Source: Corynebacterium sp. MSK041
Lineage (GTDB): Bacteria; Actinomycetota; Actinomycetes; Mycobacteriales; Mycobacteriaceae
Assembly (NCBI RefSeq): GCF_030232265.1
Contig: NZ_JASPJK010000008.1
Location: forward strand, 35,416-99,415
Direction of reading: 5' to 3'
DNA length: 64,000 bases
The stretch's first letter is position 1. Each line of letters opens with the position of its first letter. This document shows, piece after piece, positions 54,898 through 64,000 of the stretch. Position numbers and translations under genes: made by a program. The notes beneath the pieces are model-generated. The model made no database searches and was not told the DNA's origin. It saw only the letters and a program-made list of their open reading frames with translations.

Positions 54898-57800
54898 TTA
54901 GTACTGCTCAAAGCCGTACTCATCCAGCGGCACGGATGCGCCGGTGAACTCGCCGTAGCCTTCGTCGCCGTAGATGGAATCGCCGAAGGTCGGGATCGAG
55001 TAGGCGGCGGAACGTGCAGCCTCCGTCGGCTTGACGGAGATGTTGCGGTAGCGGGATATACCGGTACCAGCCGGGATCAGCTTACCGATGATCACGTTCT
55101 CCTTGAGACCGATGAGCTTATCGGAGCGCTTGTTAATAGCGGCGTCGGTAAGCACACGCGTCGTCTCCTGGAAGGAGGCGGCGGACAGCCAGGACTCGGT
55201 TGCCAGGGAGGCCTTGGTGATACCCATGATCTCCGAGCGGAGCTCTGCCGGCTCGCCACCCTCGGCTACAGCCTGGCCGTTGATCTGGCGTGCCTCGGAC
55301 AGGTCCACGAGGGTGCCCGGGAGGAACTCCGTAGAGCCCGCGTCGATGACCGTGCCGCGACGCAGCATCTGGCGGATGATGATCTCGATGTGCTTGTCGT
55401 GGATGGACACACCCTGGGTGCGGTACACGGCCTGCACTTCGTCGATAAGGTGCTTCTCCACACCGCGACGGCCAAGGATCTCCAGCACGTCATGCGGATC
55501 AGCAGCACCGCGCAGCAGACGGTCGCCGACCTGGACCTTGTCGCCGTCCTTGAGGGAACGCTCGATCATGGCGTCCGGGTTGGACTCCATCGGGCGACGC
55601 ACCTGGGCCAGGCCCTGGCGCTTGGACAGCTTCTCGTAGACCACGTCGTCGGAGCCGTCCTCCGGGTGAATGGTCAACGTCCAGAAGTTGCCTTCGTCTT
55701 CCAGCGAGATCTCACCGGCGACGGACGCAATCGGGGCGCAGTTCTTCGGCACACGCGCCTCGAACAGCTCCTGAACACGTGGCAGACCACCGGTAATGTC
55801 GCCACCGACACCACCCTGGTGGAAGGTACGCATGGTCAGCTGGGTACCAGGCTCACCAATGGACTGAGCAGCGACGATACCCACAGCTTCGCCGATGTCC
55901 ACCAGCTTGCCGGTGGCCATGGACTTCCCGTAGCACTTCGCGCAGACACCGGTCGGGGTCTGGCAGGTCAGCACGGAGCGGACCTTGACCTCGGTGATGC
56001 CGGCTTCCACGAGCGCGTCGATACGCTCCTCGGAGAGATCCTCACCTGCAGCGACGACGACGTTGCCGTTAGCGTCAGTTGCATCGGAGGCCAGCACGCG
56101 GCCGGACACGGAGGTCTCGATGAGATCGTGACGGGTGTACTTCTTTTCGTTGCCAGCGCTTTCCACGGCGACTGGAACCTTGACGCCCTGGTGGGTGCCA
56201 CAGTCGTCTTCGCGGACGATGACATCCTGTGCCACGTCGACGAGACGACGGGTGAGGTAACCGGAGTCAGCGGTACGCAGAGCCGTATCAGCCAGGCCCT
56301 TACGGGAACCGTGGGAGTTGTTGAAGTACTCCATCACGGACAGGCCCTCGCGGAAGGAGGTCTTGATCGGGCGGGTGATGTACTCACCCCGGGAGTTCAC
56401 AACCATGCCCTTCATGCCGGCCAGGGTCCAGATCTGGCGCATGTTACCGGCAGCACCGGACTTCACGATCATCGGGATCGGGTTGTCGTCCGGGTAGAGG
56501 TCCTCCACAGCCTGACCCACCTTGTTGGTGGCGTCCTGCCACAGCTCAACCAGACGGTCGTAACGGTTCTCCTCCGTCAGAGCACCCTTCTCCCAGAACT
56601 TGCGCTCAATGGTCGCAGCCTCGCGCTCGTACTCTTCCAGGATCTCATCCTTGTTCGGAAGAACCAGAACGTCAGACATAGCAATGGTGATGCCGGAACG
56701 GGTAGCCCAGTAGAAGCCAGCGTCCTTCAGCTTGTCCATCGTCTGAGCGACGGTGATCATCGGGTACTTCTCCACCATCGCCTGGATGATGTCGCCGAGC
56801 AGCACCTTGCCAGCGCCGCCACCCTTACGCACCATGGCGCCTTCCTGGTACGGGAAGTTGAACGGCAGCATCTCGTTGAACATGATGCGGCCCAGGGTGG
56901 TCTCAGCGGTCCAGGTCTGGCCCTTCTCCCAACCATCGGGGAACTGCTCAGCCTCGATCTCCACCGTCGGACGCAGGTGGCTGATGCGCACCTTGATCGG
57001 CGCCTGCAGGCCAAGAACGCCACGGTCGTAGGCCATGATGGCCTCACGGTGGTCGGTGTAGGTGCCGCGTGCCGGACCGTTCTCATCAGCAGGAGCGTAA
57101 GCGCCCTCGCCGCCGATCTCGTGTTCGCCCTTCTCCATGGTGAGGAAGTACAGGCCGGTCACCATGTCCAGGCGCGGCATAGCCAGTGGCTTACCGGATG
57201 CCGGGGACAGGATGTTGTTGGAGGACAGCATGAGGATGCGGGCCTCTGCCTGGGCTTCAGCGGACAGCGGCAGGTGAACAGCCATCTGGTCACCATCGAA
57301 GTCAGCGTTGAACGCCTCACATGCCAGCGGGTGCAGCTGGATAGCCTTACCCTCAACCAGCACCGGCTCGAAGGCCTGAATACCCAGGCGGTGCAGCGTC
57401 GGTGCACGGTTCAGCAGCACCGGGTGCTCAGCAATCGCCTCTTCGAGGACGTCCCACACCTCGGGGCGCTGACGCTCCACCATGCGCTTCGCAGACTTGA
57501 TGTTCTGCGCGTAGTCATTGTCCACCAGGCGCTTCATCACGAACGGCTTGAACAGCTCGAGAGCCATCAGCTTCGGCAGACCACACTCGTGCATCTTCAG
57601 CTGCGGACCAACGATAATCACGGAACGACCGGAGTAGTCCACGCGCTTACCCAGCAGGTTCTGGCGGAAGCGACCCTGCTTACCCTTCAGCAGGTCAGAC
57701 AGGGACTTCAGCGGACGGTTACCCGGACCAGTGACCGGGCGACCGCGGCGGCCGTTGTCGAACAGGGCGTCAACGGATTCCTGCAGCATGCGCTTCTCGT

Positions 57801-58905
57801 TGTTCACGATGATCTCTGGTGCACCCAGATCGATCATGCGCTTCAAACGGTTGTTGCGGTTGATCACGCGACGGTACAGGTCGTTCAGGTCGGAGGTAGC
57901 AAAGCGGCCACCGTCAAGCTGAACCATCGGGCGCAGCTCCGGCGGGATCACCGGGATAGCGTCCAGGATCATGCCCGCCGGGTCGTTGCCGGAACGCTGG
58001 AAAGCAGCGACAACCTTCAGGCGCTTGAGAGCACGGACCTTCTTCTGGCCCTTGCCTTCAGCAATGATGGTGCGCAGCTCCTCAGACTCAGCATCCAGGT
58101 CGAAGTTGCGGATGAGGGTCTGGATCGCCTCTGCACCCATGCCGCCGGTGAAGTAATCCTCGTAGCGGTCAACGAGTTCCTCATACAGGTTCTCATCAAT
58201 AATCATCTGCTTCGGAGCAAGCTTGATGAAGGTGTTCCAGATCTCGTCCAGGTGCTCGATCTCGCGCTCGCCAGCCTCGCGCATGTGCTGCATTTCTTTA
58301 TCAGCAGCGTTCTGCACCTTCTTGCGGGCAGACGCGTTAGCGCCCTCCGCCTCCAGCGCAGCGAGGTCTTCCTCGAGCTTCTGGGCACGGTCAGCAATAT
58401 CAGCCTCAGTGTCCTGCTCGATTTCCTTCTTCTCCAGGATCATCTCAGCCTCGAGGGTGGACATGTCATTGTGACGTGCCTCCTCGTCGACAGAGGTGAT
58501 GATGTTGGCGGCGAAGTAAATGATGCGCTCAAGATCCTTCGGAGCCAGATCCAGCAGGTAGCCCAGACGGGACGGCACACCCTTGAAGTACCAGATGTGC
58601 GTCACCGGAGCAGCCAGCTCAATGTGGCCCATGCGCTCACGTCGCACCTTGGACTTGGTCACCTCAACGCCACAGCGTTCACAGATGATGCCCTTGTAGC
58701 GGACACGCTTGTACTTACCGCAGGAGCACTCCCAGTCACGGGTCGGGCCGAAGATGCGCTCACAGAAGAGGCCATCCTTCTCCGGCTTCAGGGTGCGGTA
58801 GTTAATGGTCTCCGGCTTCTTCACCTCGCCGTGGGACCAACGGCGAATGTCATCAGCAGTGGCCAGGCCGATGCGGAGCTCATCGAAGAGGTTTACGTCA
58901 AACAC
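54898..58905 (-). CDS. rpoC: DNA-directed RNA polymerase beta' subunit
   Basis: This 1,335-residue subunit holds the catalytic magnesium site: [12 protein letters not shown]. The zinc finger ([20 protein letters not shown]) is near residue 60, and the second set of Cys (near [13 protein letters not shown]) is present. It follows rpoB after 85 bp with the palindrome between. A large frame on the other strand is only its shadow. The near-match CGTCGATAAGG lies at 55440-55450. Confidence 0.99.
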   Translation of the reverse strand: MFDVNLFDELRIGLATADDIRRWSHGEVKKPETINYRTLKPEKDGLFCERIFGPTRDWECSCGKYKRVRYKGIICERCGVEVTKSKVRRERMGHIELAAPVTHIWYFKGVPSRLGYLLDLAPKDLERIIYFAANIITSVDEEARHNDMSTLEAEMILEKKEIEQDTEADIADRAQKLEEDLAALEAEGANASARKKVQNAADKEMQHMREAGEREIEHLDEIWNTFIKLAPKQMIIDENLYEELVDRYEDYFTGGMGAEAIQTLIRNFDLDAESEELRTIIAEGKGQKKVRALKRLKVVAAFQRSGNDPAGMILDAIPVIPPELRPMVQLDGGRFATSDLNDLYRRVINRNNRLKRMIDLGAPEIIVNNEKRMLQESVDALFDNGRRGRPVTGPGNRPLKSLSDLLKGKQGRFRQNLLGKRVDYSGRSVIIVGPQLKMHECGLPKLMALELFKPFVMKRLVDNDYAQNIKSAKRMVERQRPEVWDVLEEAIAEHPVLLNRAPTLHRLGIQAFEPVLVEGKAIQLHPLACEAFNADFDGDQMAVHLPLSAEAQAEARILMLSSNNILSPASGKPLAMPRLDMVTGLYFLTMEKGEHEIGGEGAYAPADENGPARGTYTDHREAIMAYDRGVLGLQAPIKVRISHLRPTVEIEAEQFPDGWEKGQTWTAETTLGRIMFNEMLPFNFPYQEGAMVRKGGGAGKVLLGDIIQAMVEKYPMITVAQTMDKLKDAGFYWATRSGITIAMSDVLVLPNKDEILEEYEREAATIERKFWEKGALTEENRYDRLVELWQDATNKVGQAVEDLYPDDNPIPMIVKSGAAGNMRQIWTLAGMKGMVVNSRGEYITRPIKTSFREGLSVMEYFNNSHGSRKGLADTALRTADSGYLTRRLVDVAQDVIVREDDCGTHQGVKVPVAVESAGNEKKYTRHDLIETSVSGRVLASDATDANGNVVVAAGEDLSEERIDALVEAGITEVKVRSVLTCQTPTGVCAKCYGKSMATGKLVDIGEAVGIVAAQSIGEPGTQLTMRTFHQGGVGGDITGGLPRVQELFEARVPKNCAPIASVAGEISLEDEGNFWTLTIHPEDGSDDVVYEKLSKRQGLAQVRRPMESNPDAMIERSLKDGDKVQVGDRLLRGAADPHDVLEILGRRGVEKHLIDEVQAVYRTQGVSIHDKHIEIIIRQMLRRGTVIDAGSTEFLPGTLVDLSEARQINGQAVAEGGEPAELRSEIMGITKASLATESWLSAASFQETTRVLTDAAINKRSDKLIGLKENVIIGKLIPAGTGISRYRNISVKPTEAARSAAYSIPTFGDSIYGDEGYGEFTGASVPLDEYGFEQY

Positions 58906-58958
58906 GTAAAAGTTCCTTTTCAGTAGTTTTTAATGAGTTCTATTTGCTTGCAGGTTTG

Positions 58959-58984
58959 CGTCGATAAGCAATTGCTTATCGACG
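58959..58984. repeat. Perfect 26-bp palindrome between rpoB and rpoC, made of two 11-mers
   Basis: CGTCGATAAGC (58959-58969), AATT and GCTTATCGACG (58974-58984) are exactly symmetrical. In RNA this gives an 11-bp stem with a 4-nt loop, in the 85-bp gap between rpoB and rpoC. There is no T-run after it in the direction of transcription, so it is not an ordinary terminator; processing of the rpoB-rpoC message or a DNA-binding site is more likely. Confidence 0.9.
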
Positions 58985-58990
58985 TCTCCC

Positions 58991-61900
58991 CTACGCCGTA
59001 TCAGCCGCAGACCCCTCATCACGGGACAGGTTGATACCCAGAGAGGATCCGGCCTGGTCATACTCGTCATCGTCGCCGGTCAGCTCCATCGGCGTGCCAT
59101 CCGTGGACAGAACCTCCACGTTCAAGCACAGCGACTGAAGCTCCTTGAGCAAGACCTTGAAGGACTCCGGAATACCCGGATCCGGGATGTTGTCGCCCTT
59201 CACGATGGCCTCGTAGACCTTCACACGACCCACCACGTCATCAGACTTGATGGTCAGAAGCTCCTGCAGGGTGTAGGCCGCACCGTATGCCTGCATTGCC
59301 CACACCTCCATCTCGCCGAAACGCTGGCCACCGAACTGGGCCTTACCGCCCAGCGGCTGCTGCGTAATCATGGAGTACGGACCAGTCGAACGTGCGTGAA
59401 TCTTCTCGTCCACGAGGTGGTGCAGCTTGAGCATGTACATGTAGCCGACCGAAATCGGGTACTTGAACGGTTCGCCCGAGCGGCCGTCGAAAAGCACAGT
59501 CTTGCCGTCCGCATCCACCATCACGTCACCATCACGGTTCGGCTTGGTGTTAGCCAGCAGGCCAGCGATCTCATCATTCGTCGCACCGTCGAACACCGGG
59601 GTCGCGGTCAGGGACTCAGCCGGCACGTCGTAGAGGTGCTCCGGCAGGGTCTCCAGCAGCTTCGCGTTAGCCGGGTCATCCGGGTTCACGGTCCAACCAG
59701 CCTTAGCCAGCCAACCCAAGTGGACCTCAAGGACCTGACCGATGTTCATACGACGTGGCACACCGTGGGTGTTCAAAATGATGTCCACCGGGGTGCCGTC
59801 AGCCATGAACGGCATATCTTCCTGCGGCAGGATCTTGCCTACAACACCCTTGTTGCCGTGGCGGCCGGCCATCTTATCGCCGTCCTGGATCTTGCGCTTC
59901 TGAGCAACGTAGACACGAATCATCTCGTTCACGCCCGGGCTCAGATCATCATCGTCCTCACGGGAGAAGCGACGAACCGCGATGACCTTACCGGTCTCAC
60001 CGTGCGGAACCTTCAGGGAAGTATCGCGCACCTCACGTGCCTTCTCACCGAAGATGGCGCGCAGCAGGCGCTCTTCCGGCGTCAGCTCGGTCTCACCCTT
60101 CGGGGTGACCTTACCCACGAGGATGTCACCGTCACGGACATCTGCACCGATGCGGATGATGCCACGCTCGTCCAGATCCTTCAGCACGTCCTCGGAGACG
60201 TTCGGGATTTCACGCGTGATCTCTTCTGCACCCAGCTTGGTGTCACGAGCATCAATCTCGTGCTCCTCAATGTGCACGGAAGTCAGGATGTCCTGCTCCA
60301 CCACACGCTGGTTCAGGATGATGGCGTCCTCGTAGTTGTGGCCTTCCCACGGCATGAATGCCACGAGCAGGTTAGTACCCAGAGCCATCTCACCGTTCTT
60401 GGTGCCCGGGCCATCAGCGATGACCTGGCCAGCCTCAACACGGTCGCCTGCAGACACGATCGGGGTCTGGTTGTAGCAGGTGCCCTGGTTCGTGCGCTCA
60501 AAGGTGCGCAGCAGGTAGGACTCCTGATGCCCATCGTCTTCGTAGATGGTGATCACGTCGCCGGAGACGTCCTGGACCACACCGCCGTTCTTAGCGATGA
60601 CGATGTCGCCCGCGTCATACGCCGCACGCATCTCCGTACCGGTGGCCACGTATGCAGCCTCCGAACGCAGCAGCGGCACAGCCTGCTTCTGCATGTTCGC
60701 ACCCATGAGGGCACGGTTAGCATCATCGTGCTCGAGGAACGGAATCATCGCCGTTGCCACAGACACCATCTGACGCGGGGAAATGTCAATGTAATCAACG
60801 CTCTTTGCGCCAACAACACCGATGTCACCGTCCTTCAGACGGACCTCAATGCGCTCCTCCGTGATGGTGCCGTCCTTATCGCGGGCAGTAGCTGCCTCAG
60901 CGATGGCGTAACGGTCTTCCTCATCAGCGGTGAGGTAATCAATCTGGTCCGTGACCTTGCCGTCAACGACCTTCTGGTACGGCGTCTCAATGAAACCGAA
61001 CGGGTTCACACGAGCGTAAGAAGACAGCGCACCGATCAGACCAATGTTCGGGCCTTCCGGAGTCTCAATCGGGCACATACGGCCGTAGTGGGACGGGTGC
61101 ACATCTCGCACCTCAATGCCGGCGCGCTCACGACTCAAACCACCCGGGCCAAGAGCCGACAGACGACGCTTGTGGGTCAGACCCGACAGAGAGTTGTTCT
61201 GGTCCATGAACTGGGACAGCTGCGAAGTACCGAAGAACTCGCGGATCGCTGCGGACACCGGACGCACGTTAATCAGGGAGGTCGGAGTGATGGACTCCGC
61301 ATCCTGGGTGGTCATGCGCTCACGGACCACGCGCTCCATACGGGACAGACCAACACGCACCTGGTTCTGCACCAGCTCACCCACGGTACGCAGACGACGG
61401 TTACCAAAGTGGTCAATGTCATCGGTGTTGATCGGGATAACCACGCCCTCCGGGGAGGTCATCTCACGCTCACCAGCGTGCAGACGCACGAGGTATTCAA
61501 GCGTGGTAGCAATGTCCTCTTCCGTCAGCGTCAGTTCACCATCATGGTCACCGCCCAGACCAAGCTTGCGGTTGACCTTGTAGCGGCCCACGCGCGCCAG
61601 GTCATAGCGCTTCGGCTGGAAGAACGCGTTCTCCAGCAGAGCCTGCGCCAAATCACGCGTCGGCTGCTCACCCGGACGCTGCTTGCGGTAGATCTCCAGC
61701 AGAGCCTCGTCGGTGTTAGCCACACCGTCGTTCTCCAGCGTGGACATCATGATCTCGGAGAAGCCGAAACGCTCCTTGATCTGCGCCTCAGTCCAGCCCA
61801 GTGCCTTCAACAGCACGGTCACCGGCTGACGACGCTTACGGTCAATGCGCACACCCACCGTGTCACGCTTATCGACGTCAAACTCCAACCACGCACCACG

Positions 61901-62488
61901 CGAAGGAATCACCTTCACAGCGTGCAGAGGACGCTCGGTGGACTTATCGATGGTCTCATCGAAGTACACACCCGGGGAACGCACCAGCTGGGAAACGATA
62001 ACGCGCTCCGTGCCGTTAACAATGAACGTGCCCTTGTCCGTCATCAGCGGGAAATCACCGATGAAGACAGTCTGAGACTTAATCTCCTGGGTGTCATTGT
62101 TAATGAACTCCGCCGTCACATACAGCGGTGCGGAGTAGTTAATGTCCTTGTCCTTGCACTCGTCGATCGTGTACTTCACGTCTTCGAAGCGCGGCTCAGA
62201 CAGAGACAAGCTCATGTTGCCGGAGTAATCCTGGATCGGGGAGATCTCCTCGAGGATGTCCTCGAGCCCCGACGTAATGCGGGCATCATCCCCGCGTTCG
62301 GCAGCCTGGCGCTCACGCCATTCCGACGTGCCGACAAGCCAGGCGAAAGATTCAAGTTGAACATCAAGGAGTCCGGGCAAAGCAATAGGCTCGTCAATCT
62401 TAGCGAACGAGTAACGCTCCGGAGCTCCGGGAATAGTGGCCACCGATTTGGTCTGGCGGGAGACTGCCAAGATGGGTCCTTCCAGCAC
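58991..62488 (-). CDS. rpoB: DNA-directed RNA polymerase beta subunit
   Basis: The 1,165-residue protein matches corynebacterial RpoB along its length. The rifampicin region ([20 protein letters not shown], then RLSALGPGG) is wild type. The start is either the GTG at 62488 ([12 protein letters not shown]) or, with GGAAGG 7 nt upstream, the TTG at 62470 (starting LAVSRQTKS); the same choice exists in mycobacteria. A palindromic leader element lies 12 nt before the GTG. It contains GCTTATCGACG at 61867-61877. Confidence 0.99.
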   Translation of the reverse strand: MLEGPILAVSRQTKSVATIPGAPERYSFAKIDEPIALPGLLDVQLESFAWLVGTSEWRERQAAERGDDARITSGLEDILEEISPIQDYSGNMSLSLSEPRFEDVKYTIDECKDKDINYSAPLYVTAEFINNDTQEIKSQTVFIGDFPLMTDKGTFIVNGTERVIVSQLVRSPGVYFDETIDKSTERPLHAVKVIPSRGAWLEFDVDKRDTVGVRIDRKRRQPVTVLLKALGWTEAQIKERFGFSEIMMSTLENDGVANTDEALLEIYRKQRPGEQPTRDLAQALLENAFFQPKRYDLARVGRYKVNRKLGLGGDHDGELTLTEEDIATTLEYLVRLHAGEREMTSPEGVVIPINTDDIDHFGNRRLRTVGELVQNQVRVGLSRMERVVRERMTTQDAESITPTSLINVRPVSAAIREFFGTSQLSQFMDQNNSLSGLTHKRRLSALGPGGLSRERAGIEVRDVHPSHYGRMCPIETPEGPNIGLIGALSSYARVNPFGFIETPYQKVVDGKVTDQIDYLTADEEDRYAIAEAATARDKDGTITEERIEVRLKDGDIGVVGAKSVDYIDISPRQMVSVATAMIPFLEHDDANRALMGANMQKQAVPLLRSEAAYVATGTEMRAAYDAGDIVIAKNGGVVQDVSGDVITIYEDDGHQESYLLRTFERTNQGTCYNQTPIVSAGDRVEAGQVIADGPGTKNGEMALGTNLLVAFMPWEGHNYEDAIILNQRVVEQDILTSVHIEEHEIDARDTKLGAEEITREIPNVSEDVLKDLDERGIIRIGADVRDGDILVGKVTPKGETELTPEERLLRAIFGEKAREVRDTSLKVPHGETGKVIAVRRFSREDDDDLSPGVNEMIRVYVAQKRKIQDGDKMAGRHGNKGVVGKILPQEDMPFMADGTPVDIILNTHGVPRRMNIGQVLEVHLGWLAKAGWTVNPDDPANAKLLETLPEHLYDVPAESLTATPVFDGATNDEIAGLLANTKPNRDGDVMVDADGKTVLFDGRSGEPFKYPISVGYMYMLKLHHLVDEKIHARSTGPYSMITQQPLGGKAQFGGQRFGEMEVWAMQAYGAAYTLQELLTIKSDDVVGRVKVYEAIVKGDNIPDPGIPESFKVLLKELQSLCLNVEVLSTDGTPMELTGDDDEYDQAGSSLGINLSRDEGSAADTA

Positions 62489-62795
62489 CTCACGCGGGTC
62501 TTACATACGGCGCTATATGTAAGCATTCCCGCTGGATAAATAGCATTTCTTTCATAGTGGAAGCCCCGTCCCCTAAAAAGCACAAAACCACCTTGTCAAA
62601 TCGATTTCTCAATCGCTTTACCAAGGTTTACTTTTGGGCACCGGTGACGGCTTCCAGCGCAAGGAGACAGCTTATACCCCCAACAGCTGTTTGTAAAGCG
62701 CTCAGCTGGACCGATTTATCGGCCCGCTACTACGCCGTCACTTTCGCGTGGAACCTTACCACCCAATCCCGAAAGCGCCGCAACCCCTCGGCGTG
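62489..62795. other. Upstream region of rpoB
   Basis: No gene is seen in 307 bp. On the minus strand a perfect TTGACA lies at about 62594-62599, but the -10 behind it (TTAGGG at 17 bp) is poor; a second candidate, TTTACA with TATAAG at only 15 bp, lies further upstream near 62670. The promoter is therefore not settled. Confidence 0.5.
62500..62523 (-). promoter_or_regulatory. Palindrome just upstream of the rpoB start
   Basis: CTTACATA and TATGTAAG enclose an 8-nt centre (CGGCGCTA). It lies 12 nt before the GTG start, so in RNA it would cover the region where a ribosome binds. This could influence initiation at GTG compared with TTG. Confidence 0.5.
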
Positions 62796-63773
62796 TTACA
62801 CATCCAGTTTCTGGTCGAGTTCCAGGCCTAGCTTCTGGTGGTCGCCCCCTGGGCGGCCACCACCCGGCCGGAACGCCCCCACCAATCCCAGAAGAACCAG
62901 CGCCGAACCAAGACCAATGACCACCCACGTCACGGTTTGGGAGATCGCCTGCGTCACTCCAGTCAGCTGCTCCGCCAACCCCACCTGCTGCGCCTCATCC
63001 ATCGCCGCGTCATAGGACACGACATCCTGCACCCGGTTCCCTTCGCGGTCAGCGTAATAATCAGACACCTTCTCCGTCATACCCACTACCAAGCCCGTGA
63101 CCTGGTCCACCGTAAACGTCCGCGATGCTTCATGGTGTAAGAACGCCTGGCCCCCACCCTGCTCCGGCGGCGCCATGATCGTGTTTGTCATATTCGCGTA
63201 CAACGTGGCCACATTCACCGGTGTCACCTCTTGTGTAAAGGTGTAGACCTTCCGTCCACCAATCTCGTCTTCACCCGTAAAGGTCGCCGGAACCGCTTTG
63301 CGCAGCGTCGGCTCAAACACCTCATAGTTCTGCTGCTGCACATTCGACGGGAACTTCAGCCACACCCCCTCAACCGGCACAGTCTCCTCCGGCATCACCA
63401 TCACGGTGCTCAACTTCGCTGGCGACACAAACTCCCCCGTCCTGCGGTCCATCTCCAACGACCACGTCGCCGCCGAAATCAGATTCTCCAGGTCATCGCC
63501 CTTATCCTCCCGCCGCAGCGTATCCCCAATACGCAGCGCCACCACCTTGTCCGTGGCCGGGTTCTGCACCGTCATGTGCAACTGCCGCGTCACCGCGGTG
63601 GTCTCCTCCCCCACCTGCGCTGCCGGATCCTTCATCGTCCACGTTGTCTTTTCCAAGTCCAGCGGGAACCGCGCATCACCGTTCAAAAACGACGGCGCCG
63701 CCAACCCCGCCACCACCAACGCCAAACCCAGGCCAACGAGGAGAGCAGAAAGAATACGGGACTTTGGAAGCAT
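62796..63773 (-). CDS. DUF3068 (PorA family) membrane protein
   Basis: The 325-residue protein has a membrane helix near the start (ILSALLVGLGLALVVAGLA), a long extracytoplasmic domain, a second helix near the end (WVVIGLGSALVLLGLVGAF) and a Gly/Pro-rich tail. This is the DUF3068 layout, often annotated as 'porin PorA family' in actinobacteria, though the link to the real corynebacterial porin PorA is not established. I start at MLPKSRILSALL; the longer frame to 63863 lacks support. It is co-directional with rpoB and stands upstream of it. Confidence 0.8.
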   Translation of the reverse strand: MLPKSRILSALLVGLGLALVVAGLAAPSFLNGDARFPLDLEKTTWTMKDPAAQVGEETTAVTRQLHMTVQNPATDKVVALRIGDTLRREDKGDDLENLISAATWSLEMDRRTGEFVSPAKLSTVMVMPEETVPVEGVWLKFPSNVQQQNYEVFEPTLRKAVPATFTGEDEIGGRKVYTFTQEVTPVNVATLYANMTNTIMAPPEQGGGQAFLHHEASRTFTVDQVTGLVVGMTEKVSDYYADREGNRVQDVVSYDAAMDEAQQVGLAEQLTGVTQAISQTVTWVVIGLGSALVLLGLVGAFRPGGGRPGGDHQKLGLELDQKLDV

Positions 63774-63941
63774 GCCAGCGAGTTTACGGGCTTGGCCCTG
63801 GGGAGTGTTAAGGAGCCACCGCGGCAACTCCCCGGAGTTCGTCGTGGGCGGCTCTCGGGGCAATCCGGTTCTGCACGATTTTCAAAAGTATGTAGCAATC
63901 CTGGTCTTTTAATGGGGGTTGTGTGTTCAGACCACCGATTT

Positions 63942-64000
63942 AGTAACGCCATGGTGAGGATCGAGTAACGCCCGGGTGAGTATCCAGTAACACCCGGGCG
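63942..64000. repeat. 22-bp tandem repeat running off the right edge
   Basis: AGTAACGCC starts at 63942 and 63964, and AGTAACACC at 63986, each followed by a GGTGAG-type or GGGCG-type half. The period is exactly 22 bp; the third unit is cut by the window. Regular short repeats of this kind occur at the ends of some insertion sequences (for example the IS21 family) and at binding arrays. Confidence 0.7.

Noticed and set aside
55390..58926. 1,178-codon open frame on the plus strand
   Set aside because: It lies opposite rpoC; long antisense frames are common in high-GC genes with strong codon bias, and the product has no protein-like domains.
61000..61300. Rifampicin-resistance substitution in rpoB
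   Set aside because: The [20 protein letters not shown] region is wild type; rpsL likewise keeps both streptomycin-site lysines.
2064..61877. The 11-mer as a KOPS-type or Chi-type polar signal
   Set aside because: Copies are 9:9 between the strands in a region presumably on one replichore, whereas KOPS and Chi are strongly oriented.
2064..61877. The 11-mer as a by-product of a conserved peptide
   Set aside because: Coding copies use three reading frames (Leu-Ile-Asp, Val-Asp-Lys and Ser-Ile-Ser), and ten copies are non-coding.
59396..62539. 1,047-codon open frame on the plus strand
   Set aside because: It is the antisense shadow of rpoB and has low-complexity His/Arg-rich composition.
1..64000. 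CRISPR array, tRNA or rRNA genes
   Set aside because: No regularly spaced 25-40-bp repeats with unique spacers, and no cloverleaf or rRNA-like segments were seen on either strand.

Overview
The window is a high-GC Gram-positive chromosome segment, almost certainly from a Corynebacterium. The grounds are protein sequence and gene order: an ESX-type secretion locus next to truA-rplQ-rpoA, mycobacterial/corynebacterial-style RpoB and RpoC, a DUF3068 'PorA-family' protein beside rpoB, an L,D-transpeptidase, and the habit of splitting the S10 and spc ribosomal operons with unrelated genes. The species cannot be named from sequence alone. The eccC gene runs off the left edge, and a 22-bp tandem repeat runs off the right edge.

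Layout. (1) 1-7.1 kb: type VII (ESX-like) secretion core: eccC (minus, 3' end missing), eccD and mycP (plus), eccB (minus). (2) 7.2-18.6 kb, all minus: truA, rplQ, rpoA, rpsD, rpsK, rpsM, infA, an L,D-transpeptidase, map, adk, secY, rplO, rpmD, rpsE, rplR, rplF, rpsH. Intrinsic terminators separate rplQ/truA, the transpeptidase, adk/map and rplO/secY. (3) 19-26.6 kb: accessory insert with a beta-glucosidase plus MFS transporter, a DUF2786 protein, L-lactate dehydrogenase, two unrecognised proteins and an ABC exporter whose permease looks truncated. (4) 26.7-27.9 kb: rplE, rplX, rplN. (5) 28.2-36.2 kb: second accessory insert with twin small secreted peptides, two overlapping dynamin-like GTPases, and three paralogous lipoproteins around a stand-alone DNA methyltransferase. 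(6) 36.2-41.4 kb: S10 operon rpsJ to rpsQ (minus). (7) 42.2-47.3 kb: six-gene Asp23/AmaP envelope cluster, a conserved hypothetical and an HNH endonuclease. (8) 47.6-52.3 kb: rpsL-rpsG-fusA-tuf (minus). (9) 52.6-54.8 kb: a secreted surface protein and a DUF1707 protein. (10) 54.9-62.5 kb: rpoB-rpoC (minus), then a DUF3068 membrane protein.

Most of the window is therefore the core gene-expression machinery (ribosomal proteins, translation factors, RNA polymerase, SecY), cut into blocks by cell-envelope and accessory genes. The most unusual signal is not a gene. The 11-mer CGTCGATAAGC (reverse complement GCTTATCGACG) occurs 18 times exactly by my reading, where about 0.03 would be expected by chance for a given 11-mer. 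Nine copies lie on each strand. Ten of the 18 are intergenic, mostly at the edges of the ribosomal and RNA-polymerase blocks. Some form inverted pairs, including a perfect 26-bp palindrome between rpoB and rpoC. Coding copies fall in three reading frames, so the constraint is on DNA or RNA rather than protein.
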